64,000 nucleotides of DNA from Chloromonas sp. AAM2 (lineage: Eukaryota; Chlorophyta; Chlorophyceae; Chlamydomonadales; Chlamydomonadaceae): the NCBI GenBank assembly GCA_004335635.1, contig QAXH01005293.1, forward strand, positions 1 through 64,000. The letters are read 5' to 3'. The notes under the pieces are model-generated. The model was not told the origin of the DNA and did not search any database. It saw nothing but the letters and a program-made list of their open reading frames with translations. Position 1 is the stretch's first letter; every line of letters starts with the position of its first letter. Positions 13,291 to 26,006 of this stretch are shown here, piece after piece. Both the position numbers and the translations under genes were made by a program.

Positions 13291-15799
13291 ATGCGCCCTG
13301 CTTCCCTCCCATCTGTGCTAGCACTGCCATCTCTCTCTTGCGCTCGGGAACAGACGGAGCCCCCTCAACCTCCTTGGGGTTGCGTCTAGCTAGATTCTCA
13401 GTCAACCATGCTTTCTGAATTTTTGAAGTGTCAGTGACGCGGGGCATTCTTGGGTTTCCCCATTTCCTGATTCGCAACTGTGACTCGCTAGTGCTTGCAA
13501 GCGCATGCAAGTGCAGAGCCCAGAACGTCCAAAACGGCCAAACCTTTCATTCTGGTGAACTTACAGTTTGCCCAGCAAACTCTCTTCTGGTTGCTTTTCC
13601 CTATTGACCCTGGTACTGGCACTTGTCGAGCAGACTCCAAAAGCAATCAAAGCAAAGACGAGGTGAACTTGGCAAGGCACACGGCAGTGTTCCAAAATTC
13701 GCGAGAATGCGAGTGTGCTAGAGTTTCACAGCCGGATTTGCGAGAGTAAACTGGCCTTTCCGAAAGCTTGGATTGGGTAAAGCTGGCATGCTTTGGGTTT
13801 TAAGCCAGTCGCAATTTCAAGTTGACGAACAAACAATTACAAAGTTGATGTCCTCTTCAGATTCGAGCCTGCTACGGAGAATTCGCCTACTTCCCATTGT
13901 TGCCGTGGTCAGTCGATTTATTGAACCAATTCTTACGTGCTCTAGGTGCGGCTGATTGACAGGCTGTGCAGTCTCGCTATTGCCCGTTGCCTGTGCAACC
14001 GCCCAGGCGAGTGTAAGCCAATACAAGCTGCAAGTGCTGCTCATGACATCAGAAGGCTAGGTAGCCACTACAACACGCCATGTGGCCATGTGGCAATGTA
14101 CGCCATGTGGCTAGACAATGTACTTGTGCTGCACAGCCAACCTAGCAAGTTGCTCTTATCAAACGAAAGTGGACGCTTGTCTAGGAAGTTCACACAGGCC
14201 AGAAGGCATACAATAACCATTTGTACGACTGTCGTACAATATCAAGTTCTAGACTTTGCATAATCCTCAACACATGCAACACATTTCATGTGGATGGTAC
14301 ATGGATACCGTGTTGTGTTCATGCAGTGTCCGTGCAGACGCACGGCACCAAAGAGTGAGGGAGAAAGAGCTGCACATCTTGTCAACGCTGAAACTGCAGT
14401 GTCCCCAGCCGAATAGTGGAGAGTGGTAATCGTTGTGCAGGAGCCTTTGACTGATGCCAAACTACTCCAACCATAAAACAATCGGCATGAGCAAACTGTT
14501 GAGCACTCAGCAGCAGCATGAACTGCCAACTGCTAGTAACCACGTTATCTGAATCAAACGTCTTCAGCCGACAAGGTTGTAGGTGGGTACTAGCACACCA
14601 AGGTCGCATTTGGAGCAAAAGCCAGGCCATCAGACACGCTTTTAACTACCCAGCAGTGTGATTTGAGTCACATGCAGGGTGGCAAAAGTACTACTTCCGT
14701 ATGCACAAGCAAGCCTTCTTCGAATAGCTCATACGCCCACATGAGTCTCTAGCCTGCTTTGCACATGAACAGTCAGGGGCTTAGGACATGTGATGTTGGA
14801 ATTATAAGTGCCCTGCCCTACATCAGAAACGCTCGTCATGTCAACCATCATACCAGACACCAACAGCGCAGCAACGTGCATCTCAGCAACCATACTTCTG
14901 GATTGGTGCAGCAACATAAATTGGGGAGCGTGACTGCTGGCTGATGCACGGCCTGAAAGTGAAAAGCACGGCCTGGAAACGATGGCATGCAGAGCATCCC
15001 AAATGTATGTCATGTTCTCTGAAACCCCAGCGCGGTCACGTGGCATGCTGCTTCTCAAAACAGTCTTGCCCATACAACCCATAAAATACAATACAAAAAC
15101 GAGCCGTTCTATAACGTCAGACGGTGTGGGCAGCGGTTGATCGAGGTAACAGCAAACAACTGGTACCAGTCACACACAATTAGCATGATGCCTGATACTG
15201 ACAACCCGCCCCTCCCTTGTGCCTTTGTGCGTCGGCAGTTGTAGACACCAACCCGTGCGCCAGCTTGTATTGCTGATCAAAATCCAACACAAGGAACAAG
15301 ACACACTGTTTATTGATGCACTATGCATGACTCTTCTGAACCCCAACTGGTGCACAAACATATGGAAAAGCAGGCACTGCACAATCAGCGGTACACTTTG
15401 CAAAAGTGCTCGTAACTGATTAGAAACGGCTTCTAGACCAACCTTTACAAGTTTGATGGGACCCGTCAGGGCAGGAATGGCAAAGATCAGCACTCCTTCA
15501 GCACTGATGCAGTACTGGCAGCCTAGTAGCAACACCACTACTACTACACTTACTACTCAACACGAGGTCTGACAGAGAGGTGGTTCTACTGCAGCACGGC
15601 CTGCAGATCATCAGTTTTGATAAGGGAGTGGGTCAGGGACAGAAAAGAGAGCTCATCACTTCCGACTTCAGAGGTCGACCGAAGGGGCTGAAAGCAGCGT
15701 TTTCTTGCCATCAGCATAACGTTGTTCCCGCTGCTGTGGGCATCATAGATACTGGTCGCATGTGTTCCATGTGACACCCTCCAGCATGTGGCAAGCATT

Positions 15800-15842
15800 A
15801 CCATGTGGGTTGGACGGGTTGGAATCCCTCCCCTCATGTAAG
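15800..15842 (+). repeat. Main dispersed repeat, shortest copy
   Basis: Only the last 43 bp, from accatgtgggttggacgggt to cctcatgtaag, is recognisable. Confidence 0.75.
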
Positions 15843-16661
15843 ACACATCCACCACGTGACGCGTACCCTTTCAAACCCAAGTCTCTCTGAGCAGCCACCA
15901 ATCACTCGCTACCCAACCTAAGTCCACCCATGCTAGCTGCACTCAAGTTCATAAGAGGTGGGGCAGCATGAAGGTGCACTGAACGGCCCTCGTGCTGCAA
16001 CGGCACAGCTTGACAGTCTTTGGCTGTTGCTGGGCAGCTACCTAGGGCCACTACCCAGTGTGGCTGCATGTCACCACGCCTCTAACCATTACAAAACACG
16101 CATCCAGTGCTGCTAACCCACTCTAGCCCTGTGCAGGGCAACTGTAGCATTCTTTTGTGGGGCGACTACACGAGTGGGCCAGCTCTGCTGTTTAGCAGGG
16201 TCATGTCAACCTCTGACAAGTGCCTAGTCACTGAATGGCTGTGGCATATACCATGACCCAGACACTGCTTTGTCAGCCAGTGGGTATTTGGCCCCACTTC
16301 ATGACTCAACAGGCCCTTTCAGGTTGCCTGTCAGTGTGTCCAGGGATGATGGCAAGAATTGGAACGAATCCAATTCTTGCACCCTGACATTTACTTTGTG
16401 TCCCTTCTTGGTGATGTACGGCATGCTCATGCTGAAAGTTATCAGCTTCTCTGGCATGCCTAGTTTGGCACTGAGGTGTGTCTAACATGTCCTTTCAGCC
16501 CTCCTTGGCGCCACATGCCCACTGTCTTTCTGGCTGATCGTCACTGACATGGCCTGCTTGACCGCCAACAAATGGCAAAAGGCAGGGGAGCTGCTGACTA
16601 CACCATGCATTGCACTGCCTTGTGGGTGGCTCGTCCGTCAGCCCTCCATAACGCCACACGT

Positions 16662-19600
16662 TCATTGAATGACTGGAAGGTCGTCACTGAGCATTTCCAT
16701 GAAGTTCTCGAGCGACCCTGTGGCATCCTTCATGAAAAGTGTGTGAATGGCAGCCATCTGAGCCTCGCTGCTCAGCCCATTCATGCCGTTGTGGATATCG
16801 CCATTGCCCAGCAGTACGGCGTCCAGACCGTGGAGCAACTCGCCTGCAAAAAAAGGGACGGAAAGTGCATCAATTGCAAATGGTTAGATGCGCACGGACT
16901 GAGCGGGGCTGGATGATAGCGAATGGGGCACGGACAACGGGGCTGAAAACAATGAAAATGGAACCTGCACAACAGATCTGCTGCACAACGACCACCCTGA
17001 AACAGCTACTGACAGCGCAGGCGCAAGCGCATGGCTCAGCCTAGAAATCAGTCAAATCCTGCTACAAGGCAAATGAAGCCTCAGCTGGTGTGCATGGCTT
17101 TGGTTGAGCTGTATGGCAGAAGAAAGCTGGCCACAAAACAACGGACTGATAATAATCACAGTACTCACCCGTGGGTATACTGAGAGTTGAGCTGCAACCC
17201 ATCGCTGCTTCAAAGCCCGTTTTGCTCAGGCCTCCACCCAGCATGCCGCTGACAGACGTCTGCATGGCACCAGCTCCATTGTCCGGCAAGCCCAGTTCAT
17301 GCACCAATGCAGGAACCATTGCGCTGCCAGCAGGCCCGCCCATCATGCCGTTCCCATACATGAAATGCATGGGATGCATGGAGTTGGCGCCATGCTGCTG
17401 CATGGGGCTCTGCATGGAGTTCTTTGAGGAGGAAGGTGCCATGGACCCCTCACCCTGCGCATGTGATTGAGATCCTGAGCCTTGCTGGGGCTGCATCATC
17501 ATGTTAGGCATGACCCCCATGGCCATGGCTTGTTGCATGAAGGCTTGCTGCATGGCTGCTGGGGCCATCATCATGCCCATGCCACCTTGCATCATGCCCA
17601 TGCCTTGCGACATGGGAAGCATCATCATGCCCATGTCCCCATGACCCATCATGCCGCCTTGCTGCTGCTGCATAGCATTTGGCTGCATGGGGTTCCCCTG
17701 TTGGGTCTGTTGCTGCTGCTGCCCAGCCAAGCCTCCACTCCCGCTGCCAGGGACTGTCTGGCTGGCAGTCCTTGTCAGCTGCTGCTGCTGGCTCAGAGCA
17801 GCCAGCAGTGGATGCAGCGCCGCCGGCCCACCACCAGCTGCCCCTTGCTGCTGCTGCTGTTGTTGCTGCTGCTGCTGTGCTGCAGCGGAGCCTGTAGCCA
17901 GCAGCGCTGCCAGCTGCTGCTGTTGCTGGGCGGCCGTCAGCGGCTGTGCCGGGGCTGGCTGGGCTGCAGCCGCCCCCCCGGCCCACCCTCCCCCACACCA
18001 CCCGCTGCAATTTGCCCAGTAACAGCAGACTGCACCAACCCAACAGGCGGCACTCCATTGTACCCCATCTGCGTGAGCGCCTTTGAAAGCTTCACAATCT
18101 GCCGCCGAGGCCATCTCTTGATGCCATGCCGCCGGCACGCCCGCTTCAGCGTGGTTGCACAGATGCCTAAATTGGCTGCGGCCTCCTTAAGCCCCAAGCC
18201 AAACTGGGCTTGAAGCTCCTCAAACCGCAACCGCTTGCCTGCCCCCCCATCCACCCGATTTCTGTTCGCCTTGCCTCCCCCCTCTTCATCATCTGAATCA
18301 TCATCCTCTTCCGCATCAGAGCCAATGCCAACATTCTCATCTTCTGCATCCTCGCCTCCCATTTCACTTTTGATCCCATTCTGGCCACCATTGCCATTGC
18401 CTGCTTTTCCACCGGTGCTGGCCAAAGCCTGGGCTAACACTTGGTGGAGATGTGAGGATGATGCTGCAGTGGGGAGGGAATTTCCGCCTGCAGGGCGTGA
18501 CTGTTGCGGGGCTGCGCTGCTCCCACCAGACGCCCCCGCAGACGCGTCCCCGGATCCGCTTACCAACGCACGCAGCGAGGTCAGCATGTTGGGGTTGAGC
18601 CCATTGGCAGTAATGAACGACATGAGCTGAAGCATTTGTGGATCCTGGGATGGAAAAGCGGGCGCAGCGGGAGTCGTGGTGGTGGTGGCGCCAGGCCGTT
18701 GCTGTGAACCACCTTGCTGGGAAGAGGAGCGGGCGAAGTTGTGTGTGGGTGCATCAGTGGAGGCTGGCATGGCGGGCGTGTGCCCGCTGCTGCTGCCTTC
18801 CCGCGGACCCCTGGGGCTGGCATGAACCCCGGTGCTTGTGGCTCCGTGGCTGTTCTGGGAGTTGCGCTGCAGCGTGTCTTTGCCATGTGCTGTCCCCTCG
18901 GGCACCTCCCGCTCCCCTGCACAAGCAGTACTTGGGCCAGGCTCATGGAAGCTGCTCACGTGTGGGCACGCCAGTTGAGCGTGCCCTGTTCGTTCTGAAA
19001 ACTTACTGTTCCATTCTAAACAGAGAATGTAAAACGACTCACTCACAGGCCATGCGCAGAGAAATCTGGCATAGTGTACCCAACAACTGTACACATGGGG
19101 GTTCACATTGGTTGCCAAGGATTCATTAGTGACCATTTATTTCTGCCCTGCCTTGCCCTTGCTGAGCGGTCCTCACAAGGCCACATCGCTACTTGTTTTG
19201 CTGGTGTGTCCCGCTTTTGACCCCCCCCCCACCCGTTGTAGGTGGGTGATCATAGGTAACCTTTAGTACAACAAGCTAGCCTCAGTAACTCAAACATGCA
19301 AGGCCACTTCTGAGCCCTGCATGTCATCCCCTGCAACTATTCCGGGCCGCCCGTTGCAATTGCTTCTGCATGCAGTACTCCTTAGCAACGCTTCTAATGG
19401 CCATAAACCCTGGCCATACCACTGACCTGTAACCTCAATGTCGGCTGCTTCATGGGTCGCCTCCATGCGGCCACTGCTTGTGGCCATGGTGTTATCATCT
19501 GCAGGGCCGTCCAGCTGCTTGGGCCCTGCCCGCTTGCTCTCAGAACCGTTTCTGCCTTTTGAGTTGGACTTGAGCTCGTGGTCCACGTGCATAGGCCACT

Positions 19601-21599
19601 GCCTCAGGCCTGAAGGGCCGCAGCCCATCTGATCTAACGTGATGGTGGATAGAGACATGGCCTGTGGGGCACATGGCAACCATGCGTCATAAGCAAGCAA
19701 AACTTCCTGCTCATGAGCCGCCTGCTGCAGCAGCCAATGCGAACTGTCAAAATGACACCCTTCAATTCGTAGAGGCCAGTTCAGAGAGTCCAGTCTCTTC
19801 TGAAACACCACTTTGTTGCTAGTCGCATATGCCCAGCCCGCTGCCGTGTGGTTTCCTACTCCAAGGCCAAATGTGAATAACACCGTTTCCGTTCTCACTC
19901 ATGTGGCAGTAACTGCATAGCTCAGACCCACTGACCAAATGGCCTGCCATGCGTGGCCCACTGACAAGATCGCCTGCCATACAATGACGTGCGAGCCATC
20001 CTCATGCTCCGCACCCCCACACTGCACTGTACACACCTGTAAACACCCTGACAGCCATGACACCACCGCTGGGAATACCACGTCTTTGTCACTCTGCACG
20101 AGCTCAAACACTGCCAGGGGCTTGTCTGAGCTGTCCCGCTCATAGATGGGCACCATCATGGATGAGTGCACACGGCAGCGCTGAGCCTCGCTCACACGCA
20201 AGTAAACCTGCCACAGGCATTGGCGCTGAACTTGAGTGTAAAGAAGTGTGCATGAAGCATGACAGATAGTGTGCAGTGCATGAAACGGTCTGACTGCGGT
20301 ACCCTGAGCGTGCGCCCCGAACAGCGTATGTGTATGCGTGTGCATGTGTAAGAACTGTGAGAGGAAGCATTGTAGAAATGCACTGCATAAAACATCCATG
20401 TAAGTGAGCAGCCCAACGAAGGCATGAGATGAGGGTTCAGGCCGCCTTTCCATAGGGTCGCGAACCCTATGTACTTGTCGAACATTTCTTGGGTCACACA
20501 TGTGACGTTGCGTACACTTTGCACACAAAAATGGCGATACTCCTTGTGCCATGAGTGCCCACGTCCCATGTGCTTGTGACACATCTCGTGGGCCAGACAT
20601 ACCCCACCTGTTTATCATACTTCTGGACGTCGTGCGACATCTCAGGCTGCAGACAGCAAGCGTCAAAAGTAACAGCACTGCTGAGTTACTGATGTCAGCC
20701 GGTGGCAAAGTGCAAGCGTGTCATCCCAAGTGACCATGCATGCCTTTGAGGACTTTCTACTCGATGCATGCCATGCAAGAAATGAATGCAGCAACAGGTG
20801 CTTGGCTGCGGGAAAGCGCTGCCAGCTTTGCCAGCTTGACTGCAGTCCTTTGGCCCCGACTCTCCTGTTCATGCTCAGCATGCTGATTGTCCTACCAAAC
20901 GTGTTGTACCCAGCTCTGCCCATCGTTCTCTTGCTGATCCCCGGCTGTTGGACACTGCTCACATGTTCCAACTGGCACTGCACCTGTCATGCAGCACTCA
21001 CTTCCATAGTGGCAAATACCCTCCCAATAGCTCCCATTAGGCTGGGCCTTGTGACGTCGGTAGAGAAGCGATACCGGACAGACACGCATCTAAACAAAGC
21101 TAGGAGGTCGCCAACGCCCACCACGGCGAAAGGCAAGCCCTGTGTGCGCACACGGAGACATGAGTGTGAGCGACGAAAGTCCGACTACGCGATTGCTGCG
21201 AGCTGTGAAACCTTGTCTATTCGCTGCTGTGCTGCTTAAGCTGTGCTGCTCTACTGCTGTCGTGTCCAGTGCTTGTTCCGCTCCTTCCTTACTTGCGCGC
21301 TCAGTACAATTGTGCCATCGCTGCATTGCTCAGGCATCCAGACCTGCAACACGCAATATGCACGCAAACGCATGAGATAAATCACGACAAAATGCAAGCC
21401 TAGTGTTCACGGTACCCGCACATTACCACTGGAGTGAACGAGCACGTCCTGATGCGATGAGATAAGAGCATAGACCCACCTGCACTAAAGCACCGGACTT
21501 GACAGACGCGAGATGCCCTGAGAACTCAACAATCGCCTTGTTCAGTCGCTGTTTTAATGACATGGCCTCTGGAGCCTGGCCTGATGACATGGCTGTCAT
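16662..21599 (-). CDS. RWP-RK transcription factor, NIT2/NIN-like protein type
   Basis: NIN-like/NIT2 proteins are nuclear regulators that switch on nitrate-assimilation genes. Eight exons: 21599-21480, 21343-21293, 21139-21002, 20646-20608, 20207-20037, 19661-19427, 18916-17169 and 16843-16662. The ATG at 21599 has an in-frame TAG two codons upstream. Exons 1-5 spell the NLP N-terminal domain: LKQRLNKAIVEF, ALVQVWMPEQ, GLPFAVVGVGDLL, GRVFATMEPEMSHDVQKYD, and RVHSSMMVPIYE with AVFELVQSDKDVVFPAVVSW. An acidic run precedes the RWP-RK domain at residues about 480-532 (KRLRFEELQAQFGLGLKEAA, GICATTLKRACRRHGIKRWP). A Gln/Met-rich tail and a short acidic end (ENFMEMLSDDLPVIQ) follow. The frame breaks at a run of seven C (17973-17979): one extra base restores it, and only then does the total (2685 nt, 894 residues) divide by three and meet the next splice phase. 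The family call is firm; orthology to NIT2 is likely. Confidence 0.9.
17171..17940. repeat. CTG/CAT-rich tract coding for Gln- and Met-rich tail
   Basis: Long runs of CTG (read as CAG on the minus strand) at about 17660-17940, and many Met codons further 3', in the penultimate exon of the RWP-RK gene. These give poly-Gln blocks and a MMxM-rich segment, typical of algal activation domains. Confidence 0.75.
18270..18330. other. Acidic Asp/Glu tract before the RWP-RK domain
   Basis: Minus-strand codons give DAEEDDDSDDEEGGG just before the basic RWP-RK domain. It is noted separately because it marks the domain boundary. Confidence 0.7.
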
Positions 21600-22260
21600 C
21601 GGCTAGTGAGAATGGTTGCAAAAGCCTAGACAAGTGTTCAAAACCCTGAATACTTCGCAAAGCAAACTCTCGTTGTCCTGGGCGTATATGCAAGCAGAAA
21701 GCGAGAGGAGCGAGTCGCAGTCGCATGCACGCCGCAATCCAAGCCGTCTCGCCGCAGTTGCTTTTTTTGCCATCACGTGCGTCGTGCGGTTGTGCAGGGT
21801 TCATCCATCGCTTTTCTTTTCTTGGTCGCCATTAAGTTGCCTACCTACTACTAATCATGCCGGCCGTAGTTATCAGTTCAATGATGTTGTCCTAGCAGGT
21901 ATGCGCGTGCGGGAGATGGTGCATGGCTTGGATTCTGTCCAACGCAAGTGTGTTCGCACACCATTACTGTTCTGCTGCTCAGCTCCGTCTGCCAGTGGAA
22001 CACAATGCACTTTGATGTTGTACGGGTGAGCGTAGGAGGCATTAAGCATGCAGACGCTGCACACTCATGCATGTGTTGAGGATGCCACCGCAGAGCCCAA
22101 AACCTAATTCTTGGCTGGATGAACTAAAAGATGGGCGGGGCATGCCGGTCTGCTACTTTCTACTTTTGGCCTGAGTCAGGTTAACCACAGATGATACTGG
22201 TAGTGCTGGCAACTCCGTAATGAATGAACATGTCGCACTGTGCTTCCTCGGCTCGTGTGG
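21600..22260. other. Upstream region of the RWP-RK gene
   Basis: It should hold the promoter and 5' UTR of the minus-strand RWP-RK gene. I see no clear TATA box or other named site, and no exon with phase support. Confidence 0.35.
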
Positions 22261-22438
22261 ATGCCTGGTTCTTTTCATTTGCATGATTATTTTCCTTGAG
22301 TTAATCCATTAAATCGTGGAAATGGAGGGGTTACCCCAGCCTCTCTTGCGCAAGAGAGGCTGGGGTAACCCCTCCATTTCCACGATTTAATGGATTAATG
22401 CGTGGAAAATATCCATGCAAATCAAAAGAACCAGGCAT
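22261..22438. mobile_element. 178-bp inverted-repeat (foldback) element with a perfect 98-bp palindromic core
   Basis: The centre lies between 22349 and 22350. Bases 22301-22398 form a perfect palindrome (two 49-nt arms, no loop). The outer 40 nt on each side (22261-22300 and 22399-22438) also pair, with about seven mismatches and no gaps, ending in atgcctgg/ccaggcat. No coding capacity. This fits a foldback or MITE-type element. The mismatched outer arms argue against a simple assembly fold-over. Confidence 0.85.
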
Positions 22439-23764
22439 CAATGCCTGGTAATAGGAAGTAAGGCCCAAAATGTGGCATTATGCGTCAGACGCCAGGCCCA
22501 TATCAGTCCTATAAATCCAAAATACATACCGCAAGTGGTCAAAATGGTCCCGCAGGTGTCAGCATGCGACTCTGGTGGTACACCTTGCGATGTCTGGTAC
22601 CACATGTATGGTAGTTTAGTCGACACAACTGAAAATGAAGAGGCACACCTCACGATGAACAGAACGCAGCTGCCTGGCTAGGCTGATCATACTTTTCGCT
22701 TACGGATGATACCACCCAGTCCACCAGCCCATCGTTGCAGAAATGAAATGTTTGCCTCCTATGTTGCCAGTTTTCTGCGCACCTGTACGAAGCACATGTT
22801 GCTGCAGCAACAAGATCCAGTAGCAGCCCAGTCAAAGCCAGTCCCCAAGTGACAGGTGGGGGGAGATTATGCCACCGCTTGGCAAGGCACCAGGGGCCTT
22901 CAAACTCAAATGGCTGACTCCATGGGCCCAACGCCAACCATGCAGCGGCCCACTGGCCCGGGTCACGAGGTTGTATGAGAACACAATATGAAATGTGGCT
23001 GGTTTCGACATGTGGCCAGCTGTCCACCAATCCATACCTGTTTCTAGCTAGGCGGCACACTATGACATGCTTAGGGTGAAAATGCCCAAGCGTCTGCTCA
23101 AGCTGTACAGGATGTTCTCGGACCAAAATAGCACATCCTTGGCCCACACCAGGGTGTACTTTGCCTTCCAACTGGCACGCCGCCGCTTCGCACACATTTG
23201 GCATGCACACCATTTGCTACCCCGCTTACCCCGCTACCGCTTCCCCCGCCCTCTAAACCACCAGTCCCCCTCCCTCTTCACCCTCCAGACACGCCACCAC
23301 CTCTAGACTCGCCACCATCGCCTCCACCACCCCGTTGCAAGAGCAGCCACCAAGGTGCCTGAGTTGGTTTAGGCCGGTAATCAGGCCCATCAAGCCAAGC
23401 TCCTGCGCACCCTGTGAGTCCCGTCACGAACTTGTAGCAATTCTTGGTGTCAAGCGTAAGGGGGGGAGAGGTGACAGGCAAGATTGGTGGACATGAGTTG
23501 AGTCGGGGATCCCTGATGTCCAATGGGCGCAGTTCAATTAGCAATGTAATATGGGAAGGGAAGGTGCATTGTCAGGCAAGGGTCCTGGTATGACAGCTGG
23601 AATGGGCGTTGCATGTGGGTTTCTCACAGCACGTAAGGCTATGAAAGGCTATGTCATTAAAGCAAGGGGGTTTCTCTGAGAAGCGGAGGGGCGTGCAAGC
23701 AGCGCCTCAGGGTCGACATCCACGCCCATACTAGCATCAGACCAAGTTCCACCATCCAGCAACC

Positions 23765-24100
23765 ATGGCACTGCTTGCAGAACTACAGGCCTGCGTCAAG
23801 GAGACCCGAGTGGTGAGTGTCACTGGGGACATCAAGGCCAAAGCATCGGTGCTGTGGGGTGCTATGGTTGAGCACAGCACCAAGGTGCTTGCAAAGGCCT
23901 TGTGTGGCGACTACGGCGCCTTCTCGTCAGCGAGCCCTAGCTCATGGTGGTGTCCCATCAACTACCAGGCATGAGGTACCAGGCATGGCCAGGTCGACGC
24001 CAGAAGTCACATGCTGACAGTGCGGGACCACTTTAATCACTTGCGGTATGCATACCGCAATCAAAAGGCTGCTCTGGGCCTGTCGTCTGACGGCTTATGC
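23765..24100 (+). pseudogene. Possible Myb/SANT-like DNA-binding fragment
   Basis: One frame gives ALLAELQACVKETRVV, then GDIKAKASVLWGAMVEHS; another frame about 200 bp on gives VRDHFNHLRYAYRNQKAALG. Order and spacing resemble Myb/SANT-like domains common in transposon-derived genes of algae and oomycetes (ALL.E...LW..V...VRdhF..L...). I could not find splice sites that join the two parts in phase, so this is either a broken copy or a misread. Low certainty. Confidence 0.3.
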
Positions 24101-24249
24101 GGCTTTAATATGTATTACCAGGCATGTGTGTGCGCCTGTGTGCATTGGCACAGGCCGTCACCCAACGGACACGAGATTCAGCAGAGTCCATGCAGGGTCT
24201 GTTGATGGTCCGAATTGAGCAGTAGAAGGCAAGAGTGCAGTGCGCGCTC

Positions 24250-24343
24250 AGACGAAGAATGACGTCAGAGTGAGAATAACGACTGTGTGACCTGTCAATC
24301 CTATGGCTACATATCGACACCAGCGCCCTCTGTTCGTCCTCTT
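24250..24343. repeat. Dispersed repeat B, copy 2
   Basis: Matches 12310-12401, from aatgacgtcagagtgagaat to ctgttcgtcctctt, in the same orientation. Confidence 0.75.
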
Positions 24344-24654
24344 TTTGGAGGTTAGACATCAACACCGCGTTGCACGACTTCTGCCGCATCGTACTGAGGT
24401 TAGGATCACACAGGATCAGGCAGACCGCCTTCACACTTTTCCATTAAAGGCGTTGCGCATGCAGGCAAGGCGCATTTTGGCGTCGCGGTCGAGGTCTGCA
24501 ACCCGGTGGCTTCTCCAAGCTCCCAGCTCCCAAGGACAATTGGCAGTTGACGAAGGACAAGTTGAAGGTTGTAGTTTGGCAGCTCGGTTGTGACGAGAGT
24601 CGGTTTTGACTGTGACCCTGACTGAGATATGAGACATAGCATTTAAGAAACGAT

Positions 24655-24821
24655 GAACATTGAATCATTTACATATTTTCAGGCCTCGTTTTGGGTCTAA
24701 GGAGGTCTGCGGACAGGATAGCACCTCGAGAGGTTGGCCACTACCATTACTATCCTGGTGTATCGCAATCCCCTTCACATGTAGGTTGGACGGGTTGGAA
24801 TCCCTCCCCTTATGTGAGCAG
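24655..24821 (+). repeat. Main dispersed repeat, longer copy
   Basis: Begins with ttttcaggcctcgttttggg and includes the tctgcggacaggatagcacc block, then the shared 3' end with ggttggacgggttggaatcc. Same layout as 31965-32190 and 46628-46871. Confidence 0.8.
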
Positions 24822-25965
24822 AGAGGTCTTTTAAAAAAAGATAGTAGCATCAAGCAACCGATCAAGAGAGTGAAGCAACCGATCATATCATCAAGCAAGA
24901 AGCAACCATGCCTCCCTCTCCTTTGACCATATAAAGTTGCAGGTTCATATCTCGTCCCGCATACTTGGCTTTTTGAGGGTGCGGGATCCAAAAAAACCCA
25001 TTTTCGACCTTCTGCGAACATCCTGCGGGAACTTCAAATGATTATTTTTCCGTTTTCGTGCCCTTTCCCCCCTTTTTCGCCTATGTATTAGCGTCCTTCC
25101 GCGTTGAAACGCCTGAGCGAAAAAGAATTTCTTGGCATGTACGGGTGCGGGACCTGCGGAACAGGTTTTGATAGATGTCATTTTGCGGGGAACCACGTGG
25201 TAAGTCGCCACACAGTGTCATAATCCCCTTCACATGCATGTTGAACGGGCTTACCACCCTGCCTCCTGTTGTACAACTGGCCTATCAGCCTCATATGCTC
25301 CTTAGTTAGTGCGCAGCATCTGTCTTCCAGTCAGGACGCCACAGAACTCGTGGTCACTTCAAATGTGTCCCAGAACTGGCAAACATCTTCTTTTTCCAAG
25401 GGTGGCCGGTTTACAAAACACGTGACAGGCTGCATGCAAAATGTCAATGGGCCCATCTGCAAAGTGACTGCGCGCGAACAACAATCCAAAGGTTCTCCGT
25501 TCTGGGGTTAGGCAGACTCGGTAGTTGCAGCACGTAACTCGCTACAAGCCTGGTCCTTGCATCAGCAACCAATAAAGGCTGCTTAACACTTCCTGAGTAA
25601 GAACATTGAGTCTTGCAAGCCGAGTAAAGAAAAGCGGCAATCATGCGCTGCCCAACGTCTGGTCCTGATGGTGTGCTCTGCCCGAATACTGCAGCTCTCA
25701 TAGTGTCAGTGCCCTTCTCCACACAGGCAGCAGGGCGTGCTTACGATACTGGACTGGGTGTGACAGTGCATGCGCCAGTGGGGCTACCTTCCTACTATGT
25801 TCCAACGGAAACGGTCCGTGACGGGGTGTGAGAATGAGTGAGGCAGGCAGTCAACGTCAGCGTCATGATCGAGAGGACCTGCTTGATGAACATGGTCATG
25901 AAGCAAACAGAGGTCGTCCAGCCTTGTGCAGGCTAAAAATCATGAAAGCCTGAACGGTTTGATAG

Positions 25966-26006
25966 TGAACGAAGCCCAGTGAACGCAGCCCAGTGAACGC
26001 AGCCCT
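25966..26006. repeat. Short tandem repeat (14-bp unit, about 3 copies)
   Basis: Unit gtgaacgcagccca repeated about three times with one variant (gtgaacgaagccca). No coding context. Confidence 0.7.

Larger units (their letters stand above)
11205..16661. other. Spacer rich in mobile-element debris
   Basis: Contains repeat B copy 1 (12310-12401), two copies of the main dispersed repeat (12480-12538 and 15800-15842), a hAT transposase relic (12843-13290), and a stretch at 13560-13700 related to 47490-47610. From 13960 to 16660 I see no exon, repeat or RNA gene that I can support. Confidence 0.4.

Noticed and set aside
17482..18213. 243-codon plus-strand frame rich in His and Leu
   Set aside because: It is the reverse of the Gln/Met-coding tract and the RWP-RK domain on the other strand.
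19290..19898. 202-codon frame including FTFGLGVGNHTAAGWAYATS as part of the RWP-RK protein
   Set aside because: The acceptor at 19661 (phase 0) joins directly to the exon ending at 20037; the upstream part of the frame is intron.
22650..23213. 187-codon minus-strand frame
   Set aside because: No recognisable domain, atypical composition and no linked exons; kept only as a note in the spacer entry.
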